The notes beneath the pieces are model-generated. The model did not search any database, was not told where the DNA came from, and saw only the letters and a program-made list of their open reading frames with translations. From Syngnathus acus (Eukaryota; Chordata; Actinopteri; Syngnathiformes; Syngnathidae): DNA of 64,000 bases. Position numbers and translations under genes: made by a program. The first letter of the stretch is position 1, and each line of letters begins with the position of its first letter. Location: positions 12,003,842-12,067,841 of the forward strand of contig NC_051090.1 in assembly GCF_901709675.1 (NCBI RefSeq), written 5' to 3'. This document shows positions 53,326 to 62,709 of this stretch, piece by piece.

Positions 53326-53603
53326 CTGAGACTCTTGACAGCTGGTAGGCTTGTCCCGTCGAACAGTAGATTGCTCACCTTGTTCCCCGAGATGGACCAA
53401 GAGGTGCTCATTCGCGTTGGAGGTCGGCTCCGCCATGCTGAAGACCTTAACCAAACAGCAGTACACCCCATATGCTGGACCCGAGCCACCGTTCTACCCA
53501 GCTCCTCATTAAAGACTTTGACAGCCGTTTGCATCACCCTGGACCAGAGAGAGTGTTCGCAGAGATACGGCACTCTTACTGGATCCTGCATTGCCGATAA
53601 GCA

Positions 53604-54453
53604 GTGCGCCGCTATCAGCATACCTGTCCAGGATGCCGACGCTGGAAGGCCAGACCAGCTGTCCCCAAGATGGCAGATCTGCCACATGCTCGTCTCCGCC
53701 GCTTCAAGCCAGCCTTCTTCTCGACAGGGATGGACTGCTTTGGCCCATTCCAGGTTAAGATGGGGAAGCGCACAGAGAAGAGGCGGTTCATCGCCCGCCG
53801 TGGGACACCTGCAGAGCTGTACTCCGACCAAGGAACCAACTTCCGAGGAGGAGAAAGGGAGATGTGAGAAGCTTTCGCAGTGTTGTCCCCAGAGCTACAG
53901 CAGCAGCTATCCAAGCAGAAGGTCAGCTTCCACATCAACCCCCCTGCAGCACCCCACTTCGGAGGGGTGTGGGTACGGGAAATACGCTCGGTGAAAGCAG
54001 CCCTGCACACCACTCATCAACGACCTCGACCCTGTGACACCCAACGTCCTGTTGATGGGGCGGCCAGATGGATCATTGCCCCAGATTGTGTACCCAGAGA
54101 CTGACCTGCTAAGCCGTCATGACTGGAGACACTCCTAGGTTCTAGAGAACCACTTCTGGTCCAGCTTCCTGCGGAACTACCTCCCAAGCCTACAGACGCG
54201 TCAGAAGTGGCACTCCACCAGAGCAGACCTCACCGAAGAAACAGTCGTCATGCTGATGGATCCCCAACTGCCACGAGCATCGTGGCCAGTGGTCCATGTC
54301 ACTAAGGTCCACCTGAGCGGTGATGGACACATCCGCTCTGCTGACGTACGCATCGGCGAGCGTCATGTCACCATGCCGGTAGCCAGGCTGGTCGCTTTGC
54401 CAGCTCTTCCTGCTGGAGAGGACGACCCTGCTACTAAGACGAACCTGCCGTAA
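53604..54453 (+). pseudogene. BEL/Pao integrase and C-terminal fragments
   Basis: RRYQHTCPGCRRWKARP gives the H2C2 zinc-binding end and FFSTGMDCFGPFQV the first catalytic Asp. The core then jumps to IARRGTPAELYSDQGTNFRG with the second Asp, followed by HINPPAAPHFGGVWVREI with the region of the third acidic residue. 54250-54453 encodes the C-terminal domain ending before TAAGACATTAG. Stops at 53867 and after 54100 break it. Confidence 0.7.
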
Positions 54454-54489
54454 GACATTAGAGACTGTCACCTTTCTTAGAAGCGAATG

Positions 54490-55846
54490 TACCGTAATTT
54501 TCGGACTATAAATCGCGTTTTTTTTCATAGTTTGGGTGGGGGGGCGACTTATAATAAGGAGCGACTTATATGTGTTTTTTTTCAAACATTTTCCAAAAAA
54601 AAAAAAAAATGAAACCGCGATAAACGAACCGCGATGTAGCAAGGGATTACTGTAATTTGAATTTCAAGTGACGTCAGCAGCGCGACGCGATGCGGCGCGG
54701 CGGTTGTTTACATAAAGGACAAAGATTGATCACGGGATGATGAAGATGACGAAGGACCCTACGTACTACCGGCATCATTAGCGGCTTTGTTTCTAAGTGA
54801 CACGGCGGACGAAGAGTTTGAAGGATTTAAAGATTTGGAGTGACACAGAAGGTTTGAAAAACTATTATGGTTTTTACGCACGCCCGGTCCTATTCTATGG
54901 AGCTCTCTTTCACCTCCGTGGATGGAAGTCTTGGGCCGGCGATCGGTCGGTTGGCTGTCCGGGGACGGTGGATAGGGCTCGGTCATGGCTTTTACGCACG
55001 CCCGGTCCTATTCTATGGAGCTCTCTTCCACTTCCGTGGCTGGAAGTCCACGCTGCCACAGGCCTGGAAGTTTGTTTTGTTAAATAAAGAGCCGTTTACC
55101 AAACCCACGTCTTTCCTTGTACTTTGTTAACACTACAATCTAGTTATATACTAGATCTGTGGAATAACGACGAGGCTGACGTCAGGGCGCACGCGCGGCG
55201 TTGTTGACAAAGGACGAGGAATTTGATCGATGGATTTAATGATTTAGACTGCACAGATGGTTTGATAATACTATTGCTTATAGTTAGTTGATATCTAATT
55301 TCTTTATCGTTATATGGGCCTGTGGAATAATTTGAAGTGCAAGCGCCGTCAGCGGCGCACACCCATTGTTGACAAAGGACGATCGATGGATTTAATGATT
55401 TGGAGTGACAGATGGTTTGATAACATTATTGCTTTTATAATAGTTATTTGATATATAATTTATATATCGTTATATGGGCCTGTGGAATATTTTGAAGTGC
55501 AAGCGCCGTCAGCGGCGCGCACGCATTGTTGACAAAGGATGATCGATGGATTTAATGATTTGGAGTGACACAGATGGTTTTATTAACGTGTTATTTATGT
55601 AATAGTTTTTTGAATAACGTTCTCAGCTCTTCGTTTGTGTTTATGTCACGTTAGCATACCTATCGTTTAGCCTGTTGTTGCTCGTTCATGACTGTTCTTG
55701 GTGTTGGATTTTGTCGAATAAATTGCCCCCCAAAATGCGACTTATACTCCGGAGCGACTTATATATGTTTTTTTTTCACTTTTTTGGGCATTTCATGGCT
55801 GATGCGACTTGTACTCCGGAGCGACTTATAGTCCGAAAATTACGGT
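54490..55846. mobile_element. TA-flanked MITE with internal tandem repeats
   Basis: The ends TACCGTAATTTTCGGACTAT and, in reverse, the same 20 bases. Subterminal GCGACTTATA blocks occur near both ends. Two internal arrays: a ~115-base pair starting ACGCACGCCCGGTCCTATTC (54884 and 54992), and three ~165-base units with GATTTAATGATTTGGAGTGA and CGCCGTCAGCGGCGC (55215-55600). A fragment of the TACAGTAATCC MITE is inside (54610-54655). No transposase. Confidence 0.85.
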
Positions 55847-55904
55847 ACTTCATACAATCGGCTGTTAGAAAGCTTCCTATGTTGATGTTGAAAATCAATG
55901 TATA

Positions 55905-56700
55905 TTTTGTGTTGAATGTTGAGTTAGAAAGTTACGTCACCACGCCTTAAGGCTCGCGTGAGTTACGTACATCAGCTTATCGCGATTGTTAAAGTTAAGT
56001 TAAGTTAAAGTCCCAATGATCGTCACACACACATCTGGGTGTGGTGAAATTTGTCCTCTGCATTTAACCCATCCCCGTGTGACTTTGATCCATCCCCTGG
56101 GGGAGAGGGGAGCAGTGAGCAGCAGCGGTGCCACGCTTGGGAATCATTTGGTGATGTAACCCCCCAATTCCACCCCTTAATGCTGAGTGCCAAGCAGGGA
56201 GGCAGTGGGTCCCATTTTTATAGTCTTTGGTATGACCTGGCCGGGGTTTGAACCCACAACCTTCCAGTCTCAGGGCAGACACTCTACCACTAGGCCACTG
56301 AGCTGGTACTAGGCCATTGAGCTTGTTGCAGATTGCGCGCAGTGGAAAGTTACACACGGGAGTTAAAGTGGCTGGTATCGACTGAGCGTGTTGCTGTGAT
56401 CGTGTGCGTATTTGCCAACCCCCCCCCCCACACACACACACATAACACCGCCCCCCACACACACACACATAACACACATCCCACGCACTTTTCACACGCT
56501 TCATACCATAATCACACACACAAGAATCACATTCATACACCCAAAGAATGTGTGTGTAGTGTTCATGGGTGACCATGAACACTACACACACCTGCTCTCA
56601 CATCCTTACGACAAAACGTGTGCCTTTGCCAATTTGCCTGTATGCCCCTATGATTCAGTAAAGCAATCAAAACCAAACCACGTCTTCCCTCCTGTGTTCT
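55905..56700. mobile_element. Partial copy of the 26660-27914 MITE family
   Basis: Shares GCTCGCGTGAGTTAC, CAGCTTATCGCGATTGTT, GGTATCGACTGAG and TTCAGTAAAGCAATCAAAAC, in the same order as 26800-27470. Neither terminal repeat is intact. A SINE is inserted (55990-56306), and C-run/CA tracts lie at 56418-56475. Confidence 0.7.
55990..56306 (-). mobile_element. tRNA-headed SINE (AFC/V-SINE-like), minus strand
   Basis: In reverse: A-box-like CCTAGTGGTAGAGTGTC, B-box GGTTGTGGGTTCAAACCCC, body CCAAAGACTATAAAAATGGG, GCACCGCTGCTGCTCACTGC, and the tail GTGTGACGATCATTGGGAC ending in AACTTAACTT. It is inserted in a MITE fragment. Confidence 0.85.
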
Positions 56701-56789
56701 GACCGACACCCGGGGGCGAAAAGAGCATAAACATCCGAGCCAAGCCCCTATACAGTCTTCAGGCTCCCCAACACCCAGAGTTTCTTCCT

Positions 56790-58230
56790 GTCTCTTCCCA
56801 CACAAATAAAGCGGTTAATCATGGATTGGCCGTTCATTCAAAATCTGATCGACATCGAAGCCGTAATAATTCAAAACGCTTTACGTCACGAGCGAATCTT
56901 CCGACCCAAATGAGATGTTTTATCATTTCTAGAAGAGTATCTTTTCGAATGCTACCGCTTTTCTTTGAACAGTATACCGTTTTTTTCCGTGTATAATACG
57001 CAAAATTTAACTAATTTATTGTCCTAAAATCTGGGGTGCGCATTATACATGGGTACAATTTTTTTTAATTTTTTTTTTTTTAATTTAATTTTTTTTTTTT
57101 TTTTTTTTTTTTTTAAGAAAATCATGGTACTGGTACGAGTATTGATTCATGTATTGTTCTCTTGTCATGTTGTGAAAGAATGTGGGTTGAATAAATACCG
57201 AAAGAACAATAGTGTGTTTGTACTGTGCTCTGGTCATTTCGTCAAAGAAGGGATAATAGTCCTCTTCTCTTCTTGACTGACAATGAATGTGATAGTTTAA
57301 TACAATCAGCAAATAACAAAATGCGTATTACAGGTAATATTTTATTTCACAACACTTTGCCTTGTTCCTTTCGTCTCTGCTGTTCACTTCAAACACGCTC
57401 CATACGAACGCAATGCTCTCGTATCAGACGCTTGCTCGATCACCTGCTCGTTTGCTGTCACAATGTACCCTACACAAATCCGAAACATTTGTTGCGGCTC
57501 CGAGTCACGACGAGGGGCAAGTTTTGGTTTCCGAGGGTGTTTTTATTCCTCTTCAACGTCTCTCCCATACAGAGCCGCCTTTTTCACATGTCCGCACGTC
57601 ACTTTCCTCTCTTTTCATCTGATCGCGGTGGTGCCTTTACGGGCAGTCGGAGAAATCAACGCCAACAAAAAAAATACATCCAGCCTAGTTAAGACCATAC
57701 CAAAGACTATAAAAATGGGACCCATTGCCTCCCTGCGTGTGTGACGATCATTGGGACTTAAAAAAAAAAGAAAAAAAAAAAAAAAAAAAATTGGGTGCGT
57801 ATTATACATGGGTACAGGCTTTTTTCCAGCATCAACATGCCATTGTTAGGGTGCGTATTATACATGGGGGCGTATTATACACGGAAAAAAACGGTAATTT
57901 ATGTCAATAACCTTCTCCGGTCATGGGATGGCTAGTGTAGTGGTACACTCGCCAGTCTTGTGTGCAGGCATATGATGATGTACATGTATGTGTATGCGTG
58001 TGACTTTAAAAAAGAAATACCTTCCCCGGCCATATATCTCCAACCTCACAACACTGTGGACGAGCACTCACATCAGAGCACTTTATGCAGAGCACTACGT
58101 TTTTTTGCAAACTGTGTTTTCTTTATAATATCAGAGATGCAGAGCATGACTTTTTCCTGTTGGCTGAGCAGAACTCAATGCTTGTTTTAAAATAGTATTT
58201 TAATGAGTGTTGGTGTAGGCTACAGCGTCA
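56790..58230 (+). mobile_element. Second PIF/Harbinger copy, split by a MITE
   Basis: Starting with the same transposase codons as copy 1 (ATG at 56821, MDWPFIQN, IIQNALRHERIFRP), it continues across the MITE (56975-57896) with ATGTCAATAACC and then the tRNA-like piece (57930-57970) and the block GAGATGCAGAGCATGACTTT that copy 1 has in reverse near 24660-24700. Only a short N-terminal piece of transposase is recognisable. Confidence 0.7.
56975..57896. mobile_element. TA-flanked MITE with TACCGTTTTTTTCCGTGTAT ends
   Basis: Terminal inverted repeats of about 27 bases. Subterminal GTGCGTATTATACATGG blocks occur three times. The interior holds T- and A-runs, a reverse piece of the LTR-like sequence of 15312-15627 (57485-57662), and an internally deleted SINE piece (57690-57765). 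The Harbinger copy 1 shows the uninterrupted target at about 26440, confirming insertion at TA. Confidence 0.9.
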
Positions 58231-58276
58231 CATTTTAAATGACTTCAATATATGACTTCAAATAATATGTTTGTGT

Positions 58277-59063
58277 TGATGGAATGGGGTCGAAATACAA
58301 AAAGTCCTGCCTAGCTACAAAAACAGATATGCTCAAACCTCATCGAATAAAGTACATAAGCAGACAAGTATATTCACATAATAAATCAATAAAAGAAACA
58401 TTTTAAGCATATAATTATACCTACACACCAAATCAATAAAGAAGACATAACTAGACATTTTTGATAGGTGGTAATGACAAAGGTTTTTATAACTTTATGA
58501 TCTGATATGTATTTCTGTGCACTTTGAAATAACAAATGTTTTTTGATATATTGCCTGAATAGCTTAATGACCCTTAAGGAACTGTTTAATGCATCCCTGA
58601 TGATTTTCTAAATCACAGACACTGCCAAAGTCGTCTAAAAATGTTCAGTACTTGATTATATCTGATGTTTTGACTAATTGTCAGGGTTTTCCAGATTATC
58701 TTGATCGTATGATTATGTTGGAATGTAACCTGTAATAAATAACCTCGCTAGATTAGTTTTATGCTTATGTTGGAATGTAACCTGTAATAAATAACCTAGC
58801 TTGTCCCATCCTACACAACGTCGTAAAACACCCCCTGCTATGCTTTGACTCGAGGTCAAGGGCTTTCTCTCCATCCAGTCCACTCTCACCCCCACCCTGT
58901 TTCTCTTAATAAAAATGCTCTTGCAAGAGGCCAGAGTCAGACCTCATTCGATCATCGCTGTATGCACAGCGACGAATGACTCTCCACCTGCAGGTGTTTA
59001 AAAGGGCATACTGTCTCCCGTGTGGTTCTTGCAAAATAAGTTAGAGTGAGCACCACTCTAACA
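58277..59063 (+). repeat. ERV 5' LTR, ~787 bp
   Basis: Starts TGATGGAATGGGG and ends CTCTAACA. Its first ~430 bases align with the two 608-bp repeats in reverse. AATAAA is at about 58909, a ~50-base direct duplication (GGAATGTAACCTGTAATAAA) lies at 58720-58795, and a U5-like stretch with short direct motifs follows. Confidence 0.8.
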
Positions 59064-59066
59064 TTT

Positions 59067-59084
59067 TGGTGCCGAAACCCGGGA
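59067..59084 (+). promoter_or_regulatory. Primer-binding site for tRNA-Phe
   Basis: TGGTGCCGAAACCCGGGA complements the 3' end of vertebrate tRNA-Phe (…CCCGGGTTTCGGCACCA) with no mismatch over the first 17 bases, three bases after the LTR. This fixes the strand and the LTR boundary. Confidence 0.9.
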
Positions 59085-59348
59085 TCTCTCATACCCGCCA
59101 TCTGGCTGACGGAGGAGGACGTGCTGCATTGTCGACAAGCCAGCGTCCATTAGGAGGACCTGGAAAAGAAAGTCCTGGGAAGAAAATTCTTTGCTGGGCC
59201 AGCATCTTAGGTCTGCCTTTGTCTGACAGAGGTGGATTGACGGGATCCGGCAGTGCAACGAACCAGGGGACAAGTAAGTTAAAGCCCTAAAGTTGTGTGA
59301 TTGTGTTGTTGTGAAATGCGTAAAAGGTAGAAGTGCACGGGATATAGC

Positions 59349-59690
59349 TTGGGTTTAAGTCCCAGGGGAAGAAACAGGCTAAGAAAAGCAGAGCTTCTTT
59401 TTCGTTCATCAAGGAAGTGCGTCGATTCTTCTTTGTCTGTTTCTCCAAGCTGAGGGATCTGGCTTGGGTTAGAGTCCCAGTGGAAGGAACGTGTTAAGAA
59501 ACACGGAGCTTCTTTTTTGTTCATCAAAGAAGAGCGTAGATTTTTCTTTGTACGTTTTTCCGGCCAAAGAACAGCTTGGGTTTAAGTCCCAGTGGAAGGA
59601 ACGGGCTAAGAAGAAACAGAGCTTCTTTTTCCTAATTGAAGAAGGGCGTAGGTTCTTTTTTTGTCCGTTTTTTCCAAGCTGTTTGGGAGG
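59349..59690 (+). repeat. Three ~113-bp tandem repeats in the ERV leader
   Basis: Units begin GCTTGGGTTTAAGTCCCAG or a near variant at about 59349, 59462 and 59576, and share GGAGCTTCTTTT and a TTCTTTGT-type end. They lie between the primer site and gag, where packaging and translation signals usually reside. Confidence 0.85.
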
Positions 59691-59923
59691 GTTTTACACC
59701 CATCCTGGATAGGCCTAAAAATAAAAAAGCGCTGGAGTTTGTGTGGTTGAGAGTGTGACTGGTAGGATAAATTGACTAAATAGCAGTTCTAGCATTGATC
59801 AGCGGCAATAACACAGGCTAGTAATTTGTTGAAAGGTCAATTTAAACCTGCATTGAGGATCCTCAAAGAAAGAAATATTTTTTTTGAAACAAATTGTATA
59901 AACCTAAAAAATACCAAATTAAG

Positions 59924-60136
59924 ATGGGAAACAAAAACGGTACATCTCTAGCTGTTGAAGGAGATGTGAAGTACATGGCGAGTAAATTTCTTGATTGTAT
60001 GCAATACATGCCGAAGTGGAAGAAAAAGTATGGAGTAGAAGGAAAGTTGAAAGTTGAAATGTGGAAGATAGTGGTTGAAGTTTTGGAGGAGAGTGTGGCT
60101 AGGAAGCCAAAGGGATTGAGAAAGAGAGAGAATTGA
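59924..60136 (+). pseudogene. ERV gag, matrix N-terminus (truncated)
   Basis: The ORF beginning MGNKNGTS has the N-myristoylation pattern of retroviral matrix proteins (Gly2, Ser/Thr near position 6-8), followed by a short helical, Trp- and Lys-rich region. It stops after 70 codons. Capsid and nucleocapsid are not recognisable downstream. The ATG at 59924 is preferred to the upstream one at 59894 because of the myristoylation motif. Confidence 0.65.
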
Positions 60137-60326
60137 ATTGTTCTAGAGTGTGGTTGAAAGCTTCACAAAGAGATGAGAACAAATTCAAGAGACAAAACAT
60201 AGAAAGATGAAAACTGATGAGGTCACAAGTGTTTGTCAGACCAGAACACAATAAGGCCCCAGTGCGCTGGTGCAAGGCCGCGGCTCAAGCAAAGGGGCAA
60301 GAGGAGCTTCCGCTCCTATGTAAATC

Positions 60327-60687
60327 CATCCATCCATTTTCTGAACCGCTTAGTCCCCACGGGGGTCACGGGAGTGCCGGAGCCTATTCCAGCCGTCATC
60401 GGGCAGTAGGCGGGGGACACCCTGAACCGGTTGCCAGCCAATCGCAGGGCACACAGAGACAAACAACCATTTGCACTCGCACTCACACCTAGGGACAATT
60501 TGGAGTCTTCAATCGGCCTACCAAGCATGTTTTTGGGATGTGGGAGGAAACCGGAGTGCCCGGAGAAAACCCACGTGGGCCCGGGGAGAACATGCAAACT
60601 CCACACAGGGAGGGCCAGAGGTGGAATCGAACCCGCACCCTCCTAACTGTGAGGCGGACGTGCTACCCAGTGCCCCACCGAGCCGCC
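60327..60687 (-). mobile_element. tRNA-headed SINE with GATG tail in the ERV, with target duplication
   Basis: Minus-strand copy of the 11006-11369 family with an intact head (B-box GGTTCGATTCC in reverse at ~60630). CCTATGTAAATC flanks it on both sides (60315-60326 and 60688-60699). It interrupts the ERV, so it is younger. Confidence 0.95.
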
Positions 60688-60699
60688 CCTATGTAAATC

Positions 60700-61345
60700 A
60701 TGTATCCAAATTTAAAGGACCTGAAGCGTCCCCCATATGACAGCAAAATATGTCATTGTCAGATTATTAGAATTTGTTCTAGATTATTAGAGCTCCTTGT
60801 CCATACAAGAAGTATGACAATGCTGTTTGTATGCCCAATGACAAATGACCAGAGCTCAAACTGTGTGCACACTAAAGTTAAAATTTGCAAATCAAGTGGT
60901 AAATAAATGCAACTTGCTTCTAGAAGATAAATAAAAAATTAGAATGTGCTGTCCTCGTGTGCGTGGGAGGGACCAGCTCATGATCGACTGCAGGAAATGG
61001 CCAGCCTGTGACGAATCATTGGTGCTGGGACCTACCGTTCGCGCACGAGAGCTGTGCATGTGTGTGCGTATGTGTTAAAATGATGAAAATTGGCTAAACT
61101 TTTAGTGTAAAGAAATTTGCTAGACTGTGGTCTATCCAATTTGCACCGCAGAACAGAAACGATTTGGAAAGATAAAAATGAGAGGAAAAGAGAGAAATCT
61201 GTTTGCGAGTAGAAACTGGTCCACACTAGTGCACGTTAGTGTCGAGCCCTCATGAGAAATCCGAAAAAGAAAAAAAATGACAGAACATGCTTTCAGGAAT
61301 TGGAAGAAGCAAAATTGTGAATTTAAGACATTGCAATGCTACATT
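60700..61345. other. ERV-internal or flanking sequence, no gene
   Basis: AT-rich sequence with short ORFs and no recognisable retroviral motif. Confidence 0.35.
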
Positions 61346-62709
61346 TACCGTATTTTCCGCCCTAAAAGGCGCACCTAAAAACCTAAAATTTTCTCAAAAG
61401 CCGACAGTGCGCCTTATAGGCCAGTGCGCCTTATATATGGATCAACTGATGAATTTGTTGATCCATACTGGTTGTACACAGTGCTCTGCCAAAATGTTTC
61501 AGTACGTTTTAGTACGACTAGTAAATTACAAGGTCGCATCGCTTCCCAGCATTACGGCAACTGTAGTCAGGGGGCGTCACCGAATAGCTGTTGTACCCGC
61601 GAGGCTATTTCATGTCAAAATAGGCTGCTCTGTTAATGTTTCGAGTAAATCTACGGATCGATATGGAAGGGAAACATAGGTAAGTAGTACCAATGCGTTA
61701 GATCGAACTTTAGTCAGTTCCGATCATTTTATAGGAGATCGTTTGAGAAACGCGATTGTTTACACTTTGCTGAGGTTCATGGGAGATTGCGAGCTGAGGC
61801 TCGTGAGACTTTGCGGATGGCTAATGCTATTGCGATAGCTGCTATACGTACCAGGCTATTTCATGTCAAAATAGGCTGCTCTGTTAATGTTTCGAGTAAA
61901 TCTACGGATCGATATGGAAGGGAAACATAGGTAAGTAGTACCAATGCGTTAGATCGAACTTTAGTCAGTTCCGATCATTTTATAGGAGATCGTTTGAGAA
62001 ACGCGATTGTTTACACTTTGCTGAGGCTCATGGGAGATTGCGAGCTGAGGCTCGTGAGACTTTGCGGATGGCTAATGCTATTGCGATAGCTGCTATACGT
62101 ACCAGGCTATTTCATGTCAAAATAGGCTGCTCTGTTAATGTTTCGAGTAAATCTACGGATCGATATGGAAGGGAAACATAGGTAAGTAGTACCAATGCGT
62201 TAGATCGAACTTTAGTCAGTTCCGATCATTTTATAGGAGATCGTTTGAGAAACGCGATTGTTTACACTTTGCTGAGGCTCATGGGAGATTGCGAGCTGAG
62301 GCTCGTGAGACTTTGCGGATGGCTAATGCTATTGCGATAGCTGCTATACGTACCAGGCTATTTCATGTCAAAATAGGCTGCTCTGTTAATGTTTCGAGTA
62401 AATCTACGGATCGATATGGAAGGGAAACATAGGTAAGTAGTACCAATGCGTTAGATCGAACTTTAGTCAGTTCTGATCATTTTATAGGAGATCGTTTGAG
62501 AAACGCGATTGTTTACAGAGGGCTCGTTGGTTATTGGCTAGTGGATGCATACCGCAACCCTAGTCAACCTCAGTTTGATGCAGTATAGCTTCTATTTTAT
62601 GCGCCTTATAATCCGGTGCGCCTTATATATGGACAAAGTTTTAAAATGGGCCGTTCATTGAAGGTGCGCCTTATAACCCGGTGCGCCTTTTAGGGCGGAA
62701 AATACGGTA
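61346..62709. mobile_element. TA-flanked MITE with ~250-bp internal tandem repeats (4 units)
   Basis: Same family as 24834-26049: TACCGTATTTTCCGCCCTAA at the left and its complement at the right, with the same subterminal GTGCGCCTTATA blocks. The marker AATAGGCTGCTCTGTTAATG starts at about 61618, 61869, 62120 and 62370, a period of about 251. The LINE-tail insertion of the other copy is absent. Confidence 0.92.

Larger units (their letters stand above)
50516..54460 (+). mobile_element. BEL/Pao retrotransposon lacking the reverse transcriptase
   Basis: In order: a Pro/Gln-rich gag start, the gag domain (FARLKMALESILP, YTDTMSALNEKFGQ, LSKLPPEQRADFRR), a Cys/His zinc-knuckle region near 52300-52390 (CWRCARPHQAAQC), an aspartic protease (ILDDGS at ~52580), the post-protease region (GSTVSFHIS, LLIGSDHPHLI), then directly the segment before the integrase, integrase zinc-binding and core pieces (AELYSDQGTNFRGG), and the C-terminal domain (LMDPQLPRASWPV). 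The RT/RNase H region and the middle of the integrase are missing. Several frameshifts and stops. No LTRs found. Confidence 0.85.
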
